From Bacteroidota bacterium (GTDB lineage Bacteria > Bacteroidota > Bacteroidia > Chitinophagales > UBA2359): 7,790 nucleotides of DNA. A program made the translations under genes and the position numbers. The DNA is taken from assembly GCA_020629895.1 (NCBI GenBank), contig JAHDCM010000166.1:1-7790 (forward strand), written 5' to 3'. The notes below the pieces were generated by a model. The model did not search any database and had not been told where the DNA came from. It saw only the letters and a program-made list of their open reading frames with translations. Positions 1 to 7,723 of the stretch are shown piece after piece (position 1 is the first letter of the stretch; each line of letters starts with the position of its first letter).

Positions 1-111
1 AAAGTGTGACGCGAAATGTGATTTTTTTACAAAAAAGTTTTTTGAGCTAGACTAATCTGATGCAGCTAAGTGTGTAAATTTATCGTCTATTAAAGGAGAT
101 CATAAAGAAAT

Positions 112-153
112 ATGCCCAAACAAAGTAAGCACGACCTTTTTATTGTATTTTAA
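112..153 (+). CDS. Possible 13-codon mini-ORF or broken gene start
   Basis: ATG at 112 is preceded by AAAGGAG (92-98), the only good Shine-Dalgarno sequence in front of any start in this window, although the spacing of about 13 bases is long. The frame encodes MPKQSKHDLFIVF and then stops. Past the stop, the same frame stays open for 21 more codons to a TAA at 217-219. From memory, the first eleven residues resemble the start of some bacterial restriction endonuclease-like proteins, so this could be a decayed gene start; I cannot verify that here. It could equally be a leader peptide or chance. Function unknown. Confidence 0.15.
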   Translation: MPKQSKHDLFIVF

Positions 154-274
154 TTCACTACCAAAAACTATTTTTTCTCATCTTTGTATTTTGAATTATC
201 AGTAAAGAAGAAGAAATAAGTAGCACCCTGATGCTGACTATCTTTTCTCGATATACTGTGTTATGAATCCTCGC

Positions 275-289
275 CGATGCGCTGCATCG
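275..289. repeat. Short perfect hairpin in the protease leader
   Basis: CGATGC (275-280) and GCATCG (284-289) are perfect inverted arms around a 3-base loop, GCT. Outside them, ATGAA (263-267) and TTCAT (297-301) are also complementary, so the stretch 263-301 could fold as a longer interrupted stem. It is more GC-rich than its surroundings. A T-rich run follows only at 311-316, too far away for a classic intrinsic terminator. It may be the end of an upstream transcript, a leader structure or part of a dispersed palindrome. Confidence 0.4.
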
Positions 290-295
290 CCTACG

Positions 296-324
296 TTTCA
301 TGTCTTATTATTTTTTCATCTTTA
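296..324 (+). promoter_or_regulatory. Weak Bacteroidota-type promoter candidate
   Basis: The Bacteroidota consensus is TTTG near -33 and TAnnTTTG near -7. Here TTTC (296-299) is followed after 17 bases by CATCTTTA (317-324), an imperfect match that would start transcription about 50 bases before the protease ATG. A closer match to the -7 box, CATCTTTG (179-186, followed by TA), lies in the similar upstream block but has no TTTG at the right distance. Both are weak and the choice between them is a guess. Confidence 0.2.
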
Positions 325-381
325 CTCATGTAATTTCTTTCCCATTTTTTGATTGAATTTTATTGCTAAAATATACATCTT

Positions 382-3300
382 ATGAAACAGACCTTCTACT
401 TTATCCTGTTACTATGTCTGGTTGCGATGACAAGTTATGCGCAACCTTATGGTAATGAGTGGATTGATTATTCAAAGACATACCATCGTATCAAGCTTTC
501 TGGTCCAGGCACTGACAATGGGCAGTTTAGTACTACCTTTTTTACGAACCAGCACGGAATTACTCGTATTGACTACAACACTATTCAATCTTATAATTTA
601 CAAGGTTTTGCAGGTGCAGGCTTCCAAGTGTATTATAAAGGAAAAGAGATTCCTATTTATGTGACCACACCAGGTTTATTTGGCCCTGGTGATTATATTG
701 AGTTTTACTGGGAAGAAAATGATGGGGAGTATGATAATCAACTGTATGTTGATCCGAACTGGCAGCCAACTCCTAATCGTAGTTTATTTACCGATGAGGC
801 ACGCTATTACTTAACATGGGATGGTAGTGCTAGTGCAAGCAATAAACGCTATACAGAAGTAGCTAATAATTACGCTAATAACGGGCAAGACGAGGCCTAT
901 TTTATCCGTAAAAACAGAGTAACGTATCGGAATGCAGCGAGTTCAGGTGCCACTTTAGATGTGGCAGAAGCCGAGCAAGAATCAGCAGAATTTGAAGAAG
1001 GCGAAGGAATCATATCTGCTAATATTGGCCCCTCTTCTTCGCTCAACCGAAAATTTGTTGTCAAAAACTTATATAATGGTGCTGGTGCGCCTCGCCCTAC
1101 TTTTGAAACGAGTGTTATGGGACGTTCTCGTGGCGAGGGACATCACATGCGTATTTCCTTCAATGGCAATCCCTTCATTAATATTAGCTATGATGATTTT
1201 GCAGTGAAAGATTTTACGACTCCTCTTTCTTTTAGTACTCTTACCTCTCCTACGACCGATGTATCTTATCAGTCGGTAGGGGATAATTTGGCTAATGACC
1301 AACAATCGGTCGCTTATTCGACTCTTACCTATCCTAGTAGATTCGATTTTGATAATCGCAGTTTTTTTCGCTTTAATTTAGATCATAATGGAGTGGCTAA
1401 TTTCAAAATCCAAAATTTTAATGGAGGTAACAGTCCTATTATTTATGACCTAACTAACGCTATTCGCATTTTGCCTACCCTCAATAATCAAGGTGAATAT
1501 GAAGTGGGTTTACCTGCGGGTAATGACCCTACGCTTACTGATCGAGATTTAATTATTGTGAATACCCAATCTACGGAGTGTATAGGCGACTTAGGTGACT
1601 ATGTTTGTACAGAATGTGGCGATGAAAAATTAGGCTGTTTTTCTTATACGACAGCCATGGAAGCCACGACTTTTACTGACTATAGTGATCCTACCAATCA
1701 AGGAGATTACATCATTATTACCAATAAAGTATTACGTCAAGGAGGTACCGATTATGTACAGGCTTATGCCGACTATCGCGCATCTGCACAAGGGCGTGGT
1801 TTTACGCCTGTTGTAGTAGATATTGAAGAGTTATATGATCAATTTGCTTGGGGGATCAATACACATCCACTTTCAATTCGACATTTCAGTAACTTTATGA
1901 TGAATGAATGGGCAAATGATCCAGCCTATCTATTATTAATTGGAAAGTCTATCAGTTATGATGCCGTTCTGCTCTCTGAAGCAAAACTCAGTCAAAACCT
2001 TGTTCCAACCTATGGGGCTAGTCCTTCTGATAATATTTTAACTGCTCCTAGAGCAGGAGAGTTATTCCCTCAAATTCCGATTGGTCGTATTCCTGCTGTA
2101 TCACCAGATGAAGTTAATAATTACTTACAAAAGCTTATTGAATATGAATCACCTAAACCTTGTGATGTTAATGAACGTGCTTGGATTAGAGATGTGGCTC
2201 ACGTTTCTGTGGGAGAAACGGCATTTGAAACAGATAATATCTTAACCTATCTCAATAGTTATTCAGATATCGTATCTCAACCTAGTTACTCTGGAAATGT
2301 AGTGGCAACCTTGTCTGCTCTCAAAGGTATTGGCAACATCAATTCGCTAAAATCATATATGGATAATGGGCTTGGAATCCTCACCTTCTTTGGTCACTCT
2401 ATTGGTGATGTATGGGATGTAGACGGTATTGGAGGGGGCGACCCCACTTATTTTGACAATACAGGGAAGTACCCATTTGTTATTTCTGCCTCTTGCTTTG
2501 TTGGAAACATCCATAAAGATTCACATAACACCATGGCAGAGCAATACATTGTGACTGCTGATCATGGTTCGATTGGTTTTTTGGCCACCGTTTCCTTCGG
2601 GATGCCATTGGCCCTAAACGAGTTCTGTACAGACTTTTATGATCAATTTACAGTAAGCAATTATGGACAACCCATGGGGCAGTCTATTTTCAATTCGATT
2701 TATAGTATGCCTTTCGATGAGGTGATTCCTAATGGAGAGTTTTATAATGCCTATTTACTCACTGCCCAACAATTTACCTTATCTGGTGATCCAGCAGTGA
2801 TTTTGGGAGGCTTTGCTCGTCCCGAATACTATGTAGATGGCGCCGTAAATGTCATTGATCCAACCACTGGAAATACCCTAACAGGCGCACCTATTATTAT
2901 TCCAAGCAATCAAGTAGATTTCGAAGTCACCGTTAGCAATATGGGGCTTGCCCAATCAGATGCAACGATCACCATCAACGTTACTCAAAGTCTTCCTAAT
3001 GGTTCAAATGTATTAGTAGGAACGATAAACGTACCAGCTCCTAGTGGAACAAGTACCTTTACAATCCCCGTAGCGGTAAACAATAGCGATTTATTAACGC
3101 CTAATACCTTTACGGTTGAAGTAAATGCTGGCAATACTGCCATAGAAGACTGTGGAGATAATAACAGTGTTAGTGTTCAACTACAACAACAAGAAGTAAA
3201 CTGTGCGGCATTACCTCAACCATCTATTACAGTTGCCCAAACAACCTTATGTATTGACAATGGCACCATCAACCTTACTGCTACTCCTGCTGGCGGTACC

Positions 3301-6036
3301 TTTAGTGGGCCAGGTGTTTCGGGCAATACCTTTGACCCTGCACAAGCAGGAGATGCCACCCATATTATTAGTTATAATTATACTGACCCTGACACCGATT
3401 GTCAACTGTTTGCCTCCACTCAAATTACTGTAACGGCTGCACCTGCACCCATTATTACGCCTTCTAATTCTGCCATCTGTATGACAGAATCCGTTATTAT
3501 CTCAGTTCCTAATTACGACCAATCTGCTGAATACGATTGGAATTTTGGAGGGGCAGAAGTAGAGAGCTTAGGAAGTGAGGAATATCAATTAAGATGGAAT
3601 TCGGATGGCTTTAAAAATATCGTGCTCAGTACCACTAAAAATGGATGTGTTGGTGGCACTCAAAATATTACCATCGAAGTAGATGCCATGCTAGACCGTC
3701 CTATTATCAGTTGTGGTACGAGTTCTTTATCAAGTGTTGAATTTACGTGGACTGCCGTAGAAAATGCAACGGGTTACGAACTCGTTATTGATGGCAATAG
3801 CATCACACTACCAGTTGGACAAACGACCTATACCATATCCGACTTAGCACAAGGCATCACCCTCAACGGAAGCATTAGAGCATTGGGTACAGGAGCTTGT
3901 GGAAATAGTACCTTTTCCTTCGAGCAACAATGCGTATCAGACAATTGCCCAAATCGCACGCTAGAAATCACCAATATAGCATCTAATTATTGTATCAGTG
4001 ATGCAGCCGTCACCCTACAAGCAAATGATATTGGTGGTACCTTCACAATCAATGGAGAAGCCACGAATATATTCAATCCATCCTTACTTGGTACAGGAAC
4101 CTACAATGTCTCTTATGCCCTAACTACGGGTGCCTGTTCTTACAACTCACAAGTGTATGAAGTAACTGTAAGTGCTAATCCAGAAGTAAGTATTTTTGGT
4201 AGTAATAGTTTCTGTGTAGGAGAAACGACCGAGTTGAGCGTTGCTAGTGGCTTTGCCCAATATCTCTGGTCAGACAATTCTACGGGAAGAAGTATTACTG
4301 TATCAGATGGTGGCACTTATACCGTAACTGTAACCAATGAAGCAGGCTGTTCTGTTTCTGCTAGTTTAAGTGTGACCGAAAACGATATTTCAGAGCCAGT
4401 TATCAATTCGGGTGGATTCAATGCGATCTGTAATGGACAAGAAATCACCTTAGTAGCAGAAGGCGACTATACCGACTATGTTTGGAACAATAATGCCTCT
4501 AACAATTCAAGCCTAACCATTACTAGCCCTGGTACTTATAGTGTCACCGTAACCAGTGGTGCAGGCTGTCAAAGCTCCAACACTATTACCATAGGTGAAG
4601 GTAGCATTGACGCTCCTGAATTATCTTCTCCACAATTTGCAGTAGGAGAAGACATCGCTATTTGTGTTGGAACAGCCATCACACTACAAGCATCTACCCA
4701 ATTCTCTAGTTATGTTTGGTCTACCAATGAAACAGGCTCAGATATTCTTATTGATGAACCAGGCACGTATAGTGTTACGGTAACCAACGACTTAGGTTGT
4801 GTTGCTTCCAATTCCATCGTTGTTGGCTCTAAGAGTATTGAAGACCCTGCCATCACCGTAGAAGAAAATCGCGCAGCCATTTGTGAAGGCCAAACCACTC
4901 AAATTAGTGTTCCTGCTGAATACAGTTCTTACAGTTGGTCGAGTGGTGCTTCCACTGCCAATATTGTTATTGCAAGTCCAGGCACCTACACCGTTACTGT
5001 TACCGATGCCGACGGTTGTAGAGGAATCAGTAATGTCACCCTAGAAGCCACCACTATTGAAGCCCCTACCCTATTTGCTGATGGTACTGCTTCTACTGGT
5101 ACGATCACACTATGTGAGGGCGAGAGCGTTGACCTAAGTACTTCCGATCCATTTGCCAATTACACTTGGTCAGATGGCACCAATACCGTTTCTACTGATG
5201 CCACCTTTACCATTAATACCGCAGGTACCTACTTTGTAGAAGTCCAAACTCCTGAAGGATGTACCGCCACTACCGAAAGTATTGCTATTGCCTTCAACCA
5301 AGCCGCTACACCTACTATTACAGCGAGCGAAACAGGTATTTGTGCCAGTGGAGGAAGTGTCATCTTAACCGCTTCTGACGGCTTTGATAGCTATGCTTGG
5401 TCTACGGGCGATACCGAAAGTACGATTGAGGTAAATGAAGCAGGAACTTATACACTTGCTGTTACTCAAAATGGCTGTGGTAATGAAGCCAGTTCTACTG
5501 TTGTGGTGTATGAAGATGCGCTAGGTGCTTTGGCGATTAATTCGAATGTAAGTGAAATTTGTGTAGGCGAAGAGGTTGAATTAACAGGTATTGGTTTAGA
5601 AGCTGCCCTTTCTTTCGATTGGCGTGGAGAAGGACTAAATAGCACTTCTACTGAAACAGTTATTGCGACTCCTACTGGTGAAGCGACTTATACCTTGAGT
5701 GCCACTGATGCGAATGGTTGTGCCAAAACCGATTCGATTGTTATTGCACTCAATCTAGTTTGCGAACTCCCGAATGCGATTACTCCTCGTCAAATAGACG
5801 GCTCTAACGATAGCTGGATTATTCCACAGGCCTACACAAATGCAGGTGTCCACGTACAAATTTATAACCGCTGGGGACAAAAAGTATGGGAATCGACTGC
5901 TTATAGCAATGGTAGCGGCTGGAATGGAACAAACCAAGATGGAAATGATTTACCTCATGGTACTTACTACTACATCATTGATTTGAATGATGGCAATACT
6001 GATCCGATTCATGGAGCAGTAACAGTACTTGAGTAG
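382..6036 (+). CDS. Secreted C25 (gingipain/PorU-like) cysteine protease with Ig-like repeats and type B T9SS sorting domain
   Basis: This 1884-residue protein has a Sec signal peptide (1-20, cleavage probably SYA|Q). The N-terminal region resembles PorU, with GPGDYIEF at 101-108. The C25 peptidase domain spans about 442-810: IGR at 567-569, catalytic His672 in GHS, catalytic Cys705 in ASCF and a closing GDP at 802-804. The His-Cys spacing of 33 equals that recalled for gingipain RgpB (His211/Cys244). Next come a CARDB-like domain (about 812-935), Ig-like units opening near Cys957 and Cys1204, a PKD-like unit from Cys1033, an FN3-like unit (1105-1184), seven Ig-like repeats (1278-1780) and a T9SS type B domain (1794-1884). 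It should cross the inner membrane by Sec and the outer membrane by T9SS, then act at the surface or in the medium. PorU itself is shorter and lacks a sorting domain, so this is probably a cargo protease rather than the sortase. Substrate specificity is unknown. The ATG at 382 is chosen because the signal peptide starts there; no Shine-Dalgarno is present. Confidence 0.93.
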   Translation: MKQTFYFILLLCLVAMTSYAQPYGNEWIDYSKTYHRIKLSGPGTDNGQFSTTFFTNQHGITRIDYNTIQSYNLQGFAGAGFQVYYKGKEIPIYVTTPGLFGPGDYIEFYWEENDGEYDNQLYVDPNWQPTPNRSLFTDEARYYLTWDGSASASNKRYTEVANNYANNGQDEAYFIRKNRVTYRNAASSGATLDVAEAEQESAEFEEGEGIISANIGPSSSLNRKFVVKNLYNGAGAPRPTFETSVMGRSRGEGHHMRISFNGNPFINISYDDFAVKDFTTPLSFSTLTSPTTDVSYQSVGDNLANDQQSVAYSTLTYPSRFDFDNRSFFRFNLDHNGVANFKIQNFNGGNSPIIYDLTNAIRILPTLNNQGEYEVGLPAGNDPTLTDRDLIIVNTQSTECIGDLGDYVCTECGDEKLGCFSYTTAMEATTFTDYSDPTNQGDYIIITNKVLRQGGTDYVQAYADYRASAQGRGFTPVVVDIEELYDQFAWGINTHPLSIRHFSNFMMNEWANDPAYLLLIGKSISYDAVLLSEAKLSQNLVPTYGASPSDNILTAPRAGELFPQIPIGRIPAVSPDEVNNYLQKLIEYESPKPCDVNERAWIRDVAHVSVGETAFETDNILTYLNSYSDIVSQPSYSGNVVATLSALKGIGNINSLKSYMDNGLGILTFFGHSIGDVWDVDGIGGGDPTYFDNTGKYPFVISASCFVGNIHKDSHNTMAEQYIVTADHGSIGFLATVSFGMPLALNEFCTDFYDQFTVSNYGQPMGQSIFNSIYSMPFDEVIPNGEFYNAYLLTAQQFTLSGDPAVILGGFARPEYYVDGAVNVIDPTTGNTLTGAPIIIPSNQVDFEVTVSNMGLAQSDATITINVTQSLPNGSNVLVGTINVPAPSGTSTFTIPVAVNNSDLLTPNTFTVEVNAGNTAIEDCGDNNSVSVQLQQQEVNCAALPQPSITVAQTTLCIDNGTINLTATPAGGTFSGPGVSGNTFDPAQAGDATHIISYNYTDPDTDCQLFASTQITVTAAPAPIITPSNSAICMTESVIISVPNYDQSAEYDWNFGGAEVESLGSEEYQLRWNSDGFKNIVLSTTKNGCVGGTQNITIEVDAMLDRPIISCGTSSLSSVEFTWTAVENATGYELVIDGNSITLPVGQTTYTISDLAQGITLNGSIRALGTGACGNSTFSFEQQCVSDNCPNRTLEITNIASNYCISDAAVTLQANDIGGTFTINGEATNIFNPSLLGTGTYNVSYALTTGACSYNSQVYEVTVSANPEVSIFGSNSFCVGETTELSVASGFAQYLWSDNSTGRSITVSDGGTYTVTVTNEAGCSVSASLSVTENDISEPVINSGGFNAICNGQEITLVAEGDYTDYVWNNNASNNSSLTITSPGTYSVTVTSGAGCQSSNTITIGEGSIDAPELSSPQFAVGEDIAICVGTAITLQASTQFSSYVWSTNETGSDILIDEPGTYSVTVTNDLGCVASNSIVVGSKSIEDPAITVEENRAAICEGQTTQISVPAEYSSYSWSSGASTANIVIASPGTYTVTVTDADGCRGISNVTLEATTIEAPTLFADGTASTGTITLCEGESVDLSTSDPFANYTWSDGTNTVSTDATFTINTAGTYFVEVQTPEGCTATTESIAIAFNQAATPTITASETGICASGGSVILTASDGFDSYAWSTGDTESTIEVNEAGTYTLAVTQNGCGNEASSTVVVYEDALGALAINSNVSEICVGEEVELTGIGLEAALSFDWRGEGLNSTSTETVIATPTGEATYTLSATDANGCAKTDSIVIALNLVCELPNAITPRQIDGSNDSWIIPQAYTNAGVHVQIYNRWGQKVWESTAYSNGSGWNGTNQDGNDLPHGTYYYIIDLNDGNTDPIHGAVTVLE
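4213..5721 (+). repeat. Seven tandem cysteine-bracketed Ig-like repeats in the protease stalk
   Basis: Each unit opens with a pattern near (I/L/F)C-x-G and most close with GTYxVTVTxxxGC, usually with YxWS in the middle. Opening and closing cysteines are 1278/1323, 1350/1396, 1428/1473, 1501/1546, 1578/1627, 1654/1699 and 1727/1780, so units begin every 72-78 residues and each probably holds one disulfide. Units 1-4 and 6 are 45-46 residues between cysteines; unit 5 is 49 and unit 7 is 53, lacks YxWS and is the most diverged. The repetition is clear in protein but weak in DNA, so the duplications look old. Such arrays usually serve as stalks or adhesion modules in T9SS cargo; that role is inferred. 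Confidence 0.85.
5761..6036 (+). other. T9SS type B (CHU_C / gliding-motility type) C-terminal sorting domain
   Basis: Residues 1794-1884 of the protease match the roughly 90-residue type B sorting domain. They begin at CELPNAITP, contain GSNDSW where the family has GxNDxW, then VQIYNRWGQKVWES, W-N-G-T, LPHGTYYYIIDL and a final GAVTVLE. In this family the domain directs passage through the T9SS outer-membrane translocon and is not catalytic. It implies that the host encodes a T9SS; no T9SS machinery gene lies in the window. Confidence 0.9.
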
Positions 6037-6048
6037 AACCTCCCTAAT

Positions 6049-6081
6049 TCCATGACATTGGGCCATGTCCAATGTCATGGA
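6049..6081 (+). terminator. Perfect 13-bp hairpin after the protease gene
   Basis: TCCATGACATTGG (6049-6061) and CCAATGTCATGGA (6069-6081) are perfect inverted arms with a 7-base loop, starting 12 bases after the protease stop. The T-run at 6102-6108 is about 20 bases downstream, so this is not a textbook intrinsic terminator, although Bacteroidota terminators often deviate. It probably ends the protease transcript or protects its 3' end. The possible upstream start of the next gene (ATG 6065) lies in the loop, which argues against that start. Confidence 0.55.
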
Positions 6082-6118
6082 CACGAAGGATTCAGAAGTC
6101 ATTTTTTTAATCTACCTT

Positions 6119-7555
6119 ATGAAACGAAGAGAATTTTTAAAAAACACATCCCAATTGAGTTTGCTTTTAATGGCGAACAACTACTTACCACTTCATTTTT
6201 TTAAATCAAATCATCTATCTAAATCCGATTTCGGCGACGACTTTAAATGGGGGGTTGCTTCTGCTGCATATCAAATCGAAGGGGCTTGGAATATAGATGG
6301 GAAATCGCCCTCTATTTGGGATACATTTACCCAAAAAAGAAAAAATATAAAAGACGGCAGTAACGGCAATATTGCCTGTGATTTTTATCACAAGTACGAA
6401 TCAGATATTGCATTGGTCAAGTCCTTAAATTTTGACATTTTCCGTTTTTCTTTTGCTTGGACTCGAATTTTGCCCAATGGAATTGGGAAAGTCAATCAAA
6501 AAGGAATTGATTTTTATCACCGCGTTATTGATCGTTGCTTGGAAGTTGGACTAGCACCTTGGCCCACCATTTACCATTGGGACTTGCCTGAAGTTTTGAG
6601 TGCAAAAGGAGGCTGGATCAATCGCGATATCATTGCTTGGTTTGAAGAATTCACGCATGTTTTGACAAAAGCATACGGAGATAAAGTTAAAAATTGGATG
6701 GTACTGAATGAAGCTGCGTCCTTTTGTGGTGCTGGATATTTTGCAGGGGCTCACGCTCCAGGCAAAATCTCTTTTAAAAAGTATTACGATACGGTACATC
6801 ATGCTAATATGGTGAGTGGAGCAAGTGGCAGGATTATCCGTTCCAATGTTTCGGATGCCAATATTGGTACGACCATCTCCTGCTCTTGGGTAGACCCTAA
6901 AAATCAAAAAGCCAAACATATTAAGGCTGCCAAAAAATGGGATGCCTTTCTCAATCGTTTATATCTCGACCCAATTATTGGTCGAGGCTACCCAACAGAT
7001 GCGGGTACTTTCTTTAAAAAAATAGCCGATCGTGTCCCTTCTTCTGATTTTGACAAACTGAAATTTGATTGGGATTTTATGGGGGTTCAAAACTATACGC
7101 GAACAGTCGCAAAGGCTGCTATCTTTCCGCCAGTACTGTGGTCATTTTTTGTGCCACCAGATAAAAGAGGTGTTCCAAATGACCAAATTACAGACATGAA
7201 TTGGGAAGTATCGCCAGATGGTTTCTATAAGATATTAAAACAATTCGGCACTTATCCTGAATTGAAAAAAATAATTGTAACGGAAAATGGCGCAGCATTT
7301 AAGGATATGGTGGTTGATGGACAGGTGAATGATCAACAACGTGTTCAGTTTTTCAAAGATTATTTATCCTCTGTGTTAAAAGCCAAAAATGAAGGCGTTC
7401 CAATACATGGTTATTTCGTTTGGTCTTTCATGGATAATTTTGAATGGGCTGAGGGTTATCGTCCTCGCTTTGGTTTGGTGTATGTAGATTATAACACGCA
7501 AAAAAGGATTGTGAAAAATTCAGGATTATGGTTTAAGGAATTTTTGAAGGATTGA
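6119..7555 (+). CDS. Glycoside hydrolase family 1 beta-glycosidase (beta-glucosidase-like), exported
   Basis: This 478-residue protein hydrolyses terminal beta-linked sugars by the GH1 retaining mechanism; beta-glucosidase is the likeliest activity, but the exact sugar cannot be read. GH1 hallmarks in order are FKWGVASAAYQIEGA (Gln52), HWDLP (His153), acid/base Glu198 in VLNEA, nucleophile Glu389 in VTENG, and WSFMDNFEW (Trp435, Glu442, Trp443) for the glycone pocket. The domain covers nearly the whole length, as usual for about 450-residue GH1 enzymes. The family motif NEP reads NEA here: Ala199 is encoded by GCT, one base from a proline codon. The start at 6119 is preferred over the in-frame ATG at 6065, because MKRREFLK gives a twin-arginine-like leader at the N-terminus and 6065 lies in a hairpin loop. 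The hydrophobic segment after the leader is short and no clear cleavage site is visible, so Tat export is probable, not certain. No Shine-Dalgarno is seen. Confidence 0.92.
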   Translation: MKRREFLKNTSQLSLLLMANNYLPLHFFKSNHLSKSDFGDDFKWGVASAAYQIEGAWNIDGKSPSIWDTFTQKRKNIKDGSNGNIACDFYHKYESDIALVKSLNFDIFRFSFAWTRILPNGIGKVNQKGIDFYHRVIDRCLEVGLAPWPTIYHWDLPEVLSAKGGWINRDIIAWFEEFTHVLTKAYGDKVKNWMVLNEAASFCGAGYFAGAHAPGKISFKKYYDTVHHANMVSGASGRIIRSNVSDANIGTTISCSWVDPKNQKAKHIKAAKKWDAFLNRLYLDPIIGRGYPTDAGTFFKKIADRVPSSDFDKLKFDWDFMGVQNYTRTVAKAAIFPPVLWSFFVPPDKRGVPNDQITDMNWEVSPDGFYKILKQFGTYPELKKIIVTENGAAFKDMVVDGQVNDQQRVQFFKDYLSSVLKAKNEGVPIHGYFVWSFMDNFEWAEGYRPRFGLVYVDYNTQKRIVKNSGLWFKEFLKD

Positions 7556-7572
7556 TCATTTTTTGGGCGTGT

Positions 7573-7651
7573 CCAATATACAAAAAGCGCAATCTTTTGC
7601 CACCAGCGAGAACGCTGGCGAAAACAAAAGATTGCGCTTTTTGTATATTGG
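7573..7651. terminator. Perfect 27-bp inverted repeat with nested hairpin
   Basis: The arms at 7573-7599 and 7625-7651 are exact reverse complements over 27 bases, including AAAAAGCGCAATCTTTTG in the left arm. The 25-base interior holds a second hairpin, CCAGCG (7603-7608) and CGCTGG (7613-7618) around an AGAA loop. Starting 18 bases after the glycosidase stop, it should act as a strong transcript end, possibly in both directions, because T-rich stretches lie within both arms. The exact arms suggest recent origin or strong selection. Alternatively it is the variable stem of a dispersed repeat. Confidence 0.7.
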
Positions 7652-7723
7652 TCGGGCTATTCGTTTGTAGTTGCTTTCTAGCAGCCTGTTCAGCCAAATG
7701 CAATAGCAGTGTCTTCCGCTGTC

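Larger units (their letters stand above)
1..381. other. AT-rich intergenic leader, no convincing gene
   Basis: No long open frame exists on either strand. The frame beginning at base 2 is open for 17 codons and stops at 53-55; its peptide (KCDAKCDFFTKKFFELD) could be the 3' end of a gene lying mostly outside the window, but it is too short to assign. Further along are a mini-ORF at 112-153, a perfect short hairpin at 275-289, and two similar T-rich blocks (169-185 and 309-323) reading TATTTTTTC(TC)ATCTTT. The last 60 bases before the protease start are A/T-rich and have no Shine-Dalgarno sequence, which is common for Bacteroidota genes. Confidence 0.6.

Noticed and set aside
31..44. A-run/T-run inverted repeat as an intrinsic terminator
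   Set aside because: The stem is made only of A and T apart from one closing pair and has almost no loop, so it is weak and expected by chance in such AT-rich sequence.
4213..5721. CRISPR or DNA-level tandem repeat
   Set aside because: The periodicity is 72-78 codons in the protein and the DNA copies are strongly diverged, so it is a coding domain repeat.
382..6036. Calling the protease PorU, the T9SS sortase
   Set aside because: The N-terminal and C25 parts are PorU-like, but the long Ig-like stalk and own type B sorting domain fit a secreted cargo protein better.
6065..6118. Upstream in-frame start of the glycosidase
   Set aside because: The ATG is in the loop of a 13-bp hairpin and the added 18 residues would bury the twin-arginine-like leader.
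6551..6919. 122-codon minus-strand open frame inside the glycosidase
   Set aside because: It is antisense to the conserved GH1 core including the acid/base region, and its product shows no domain.
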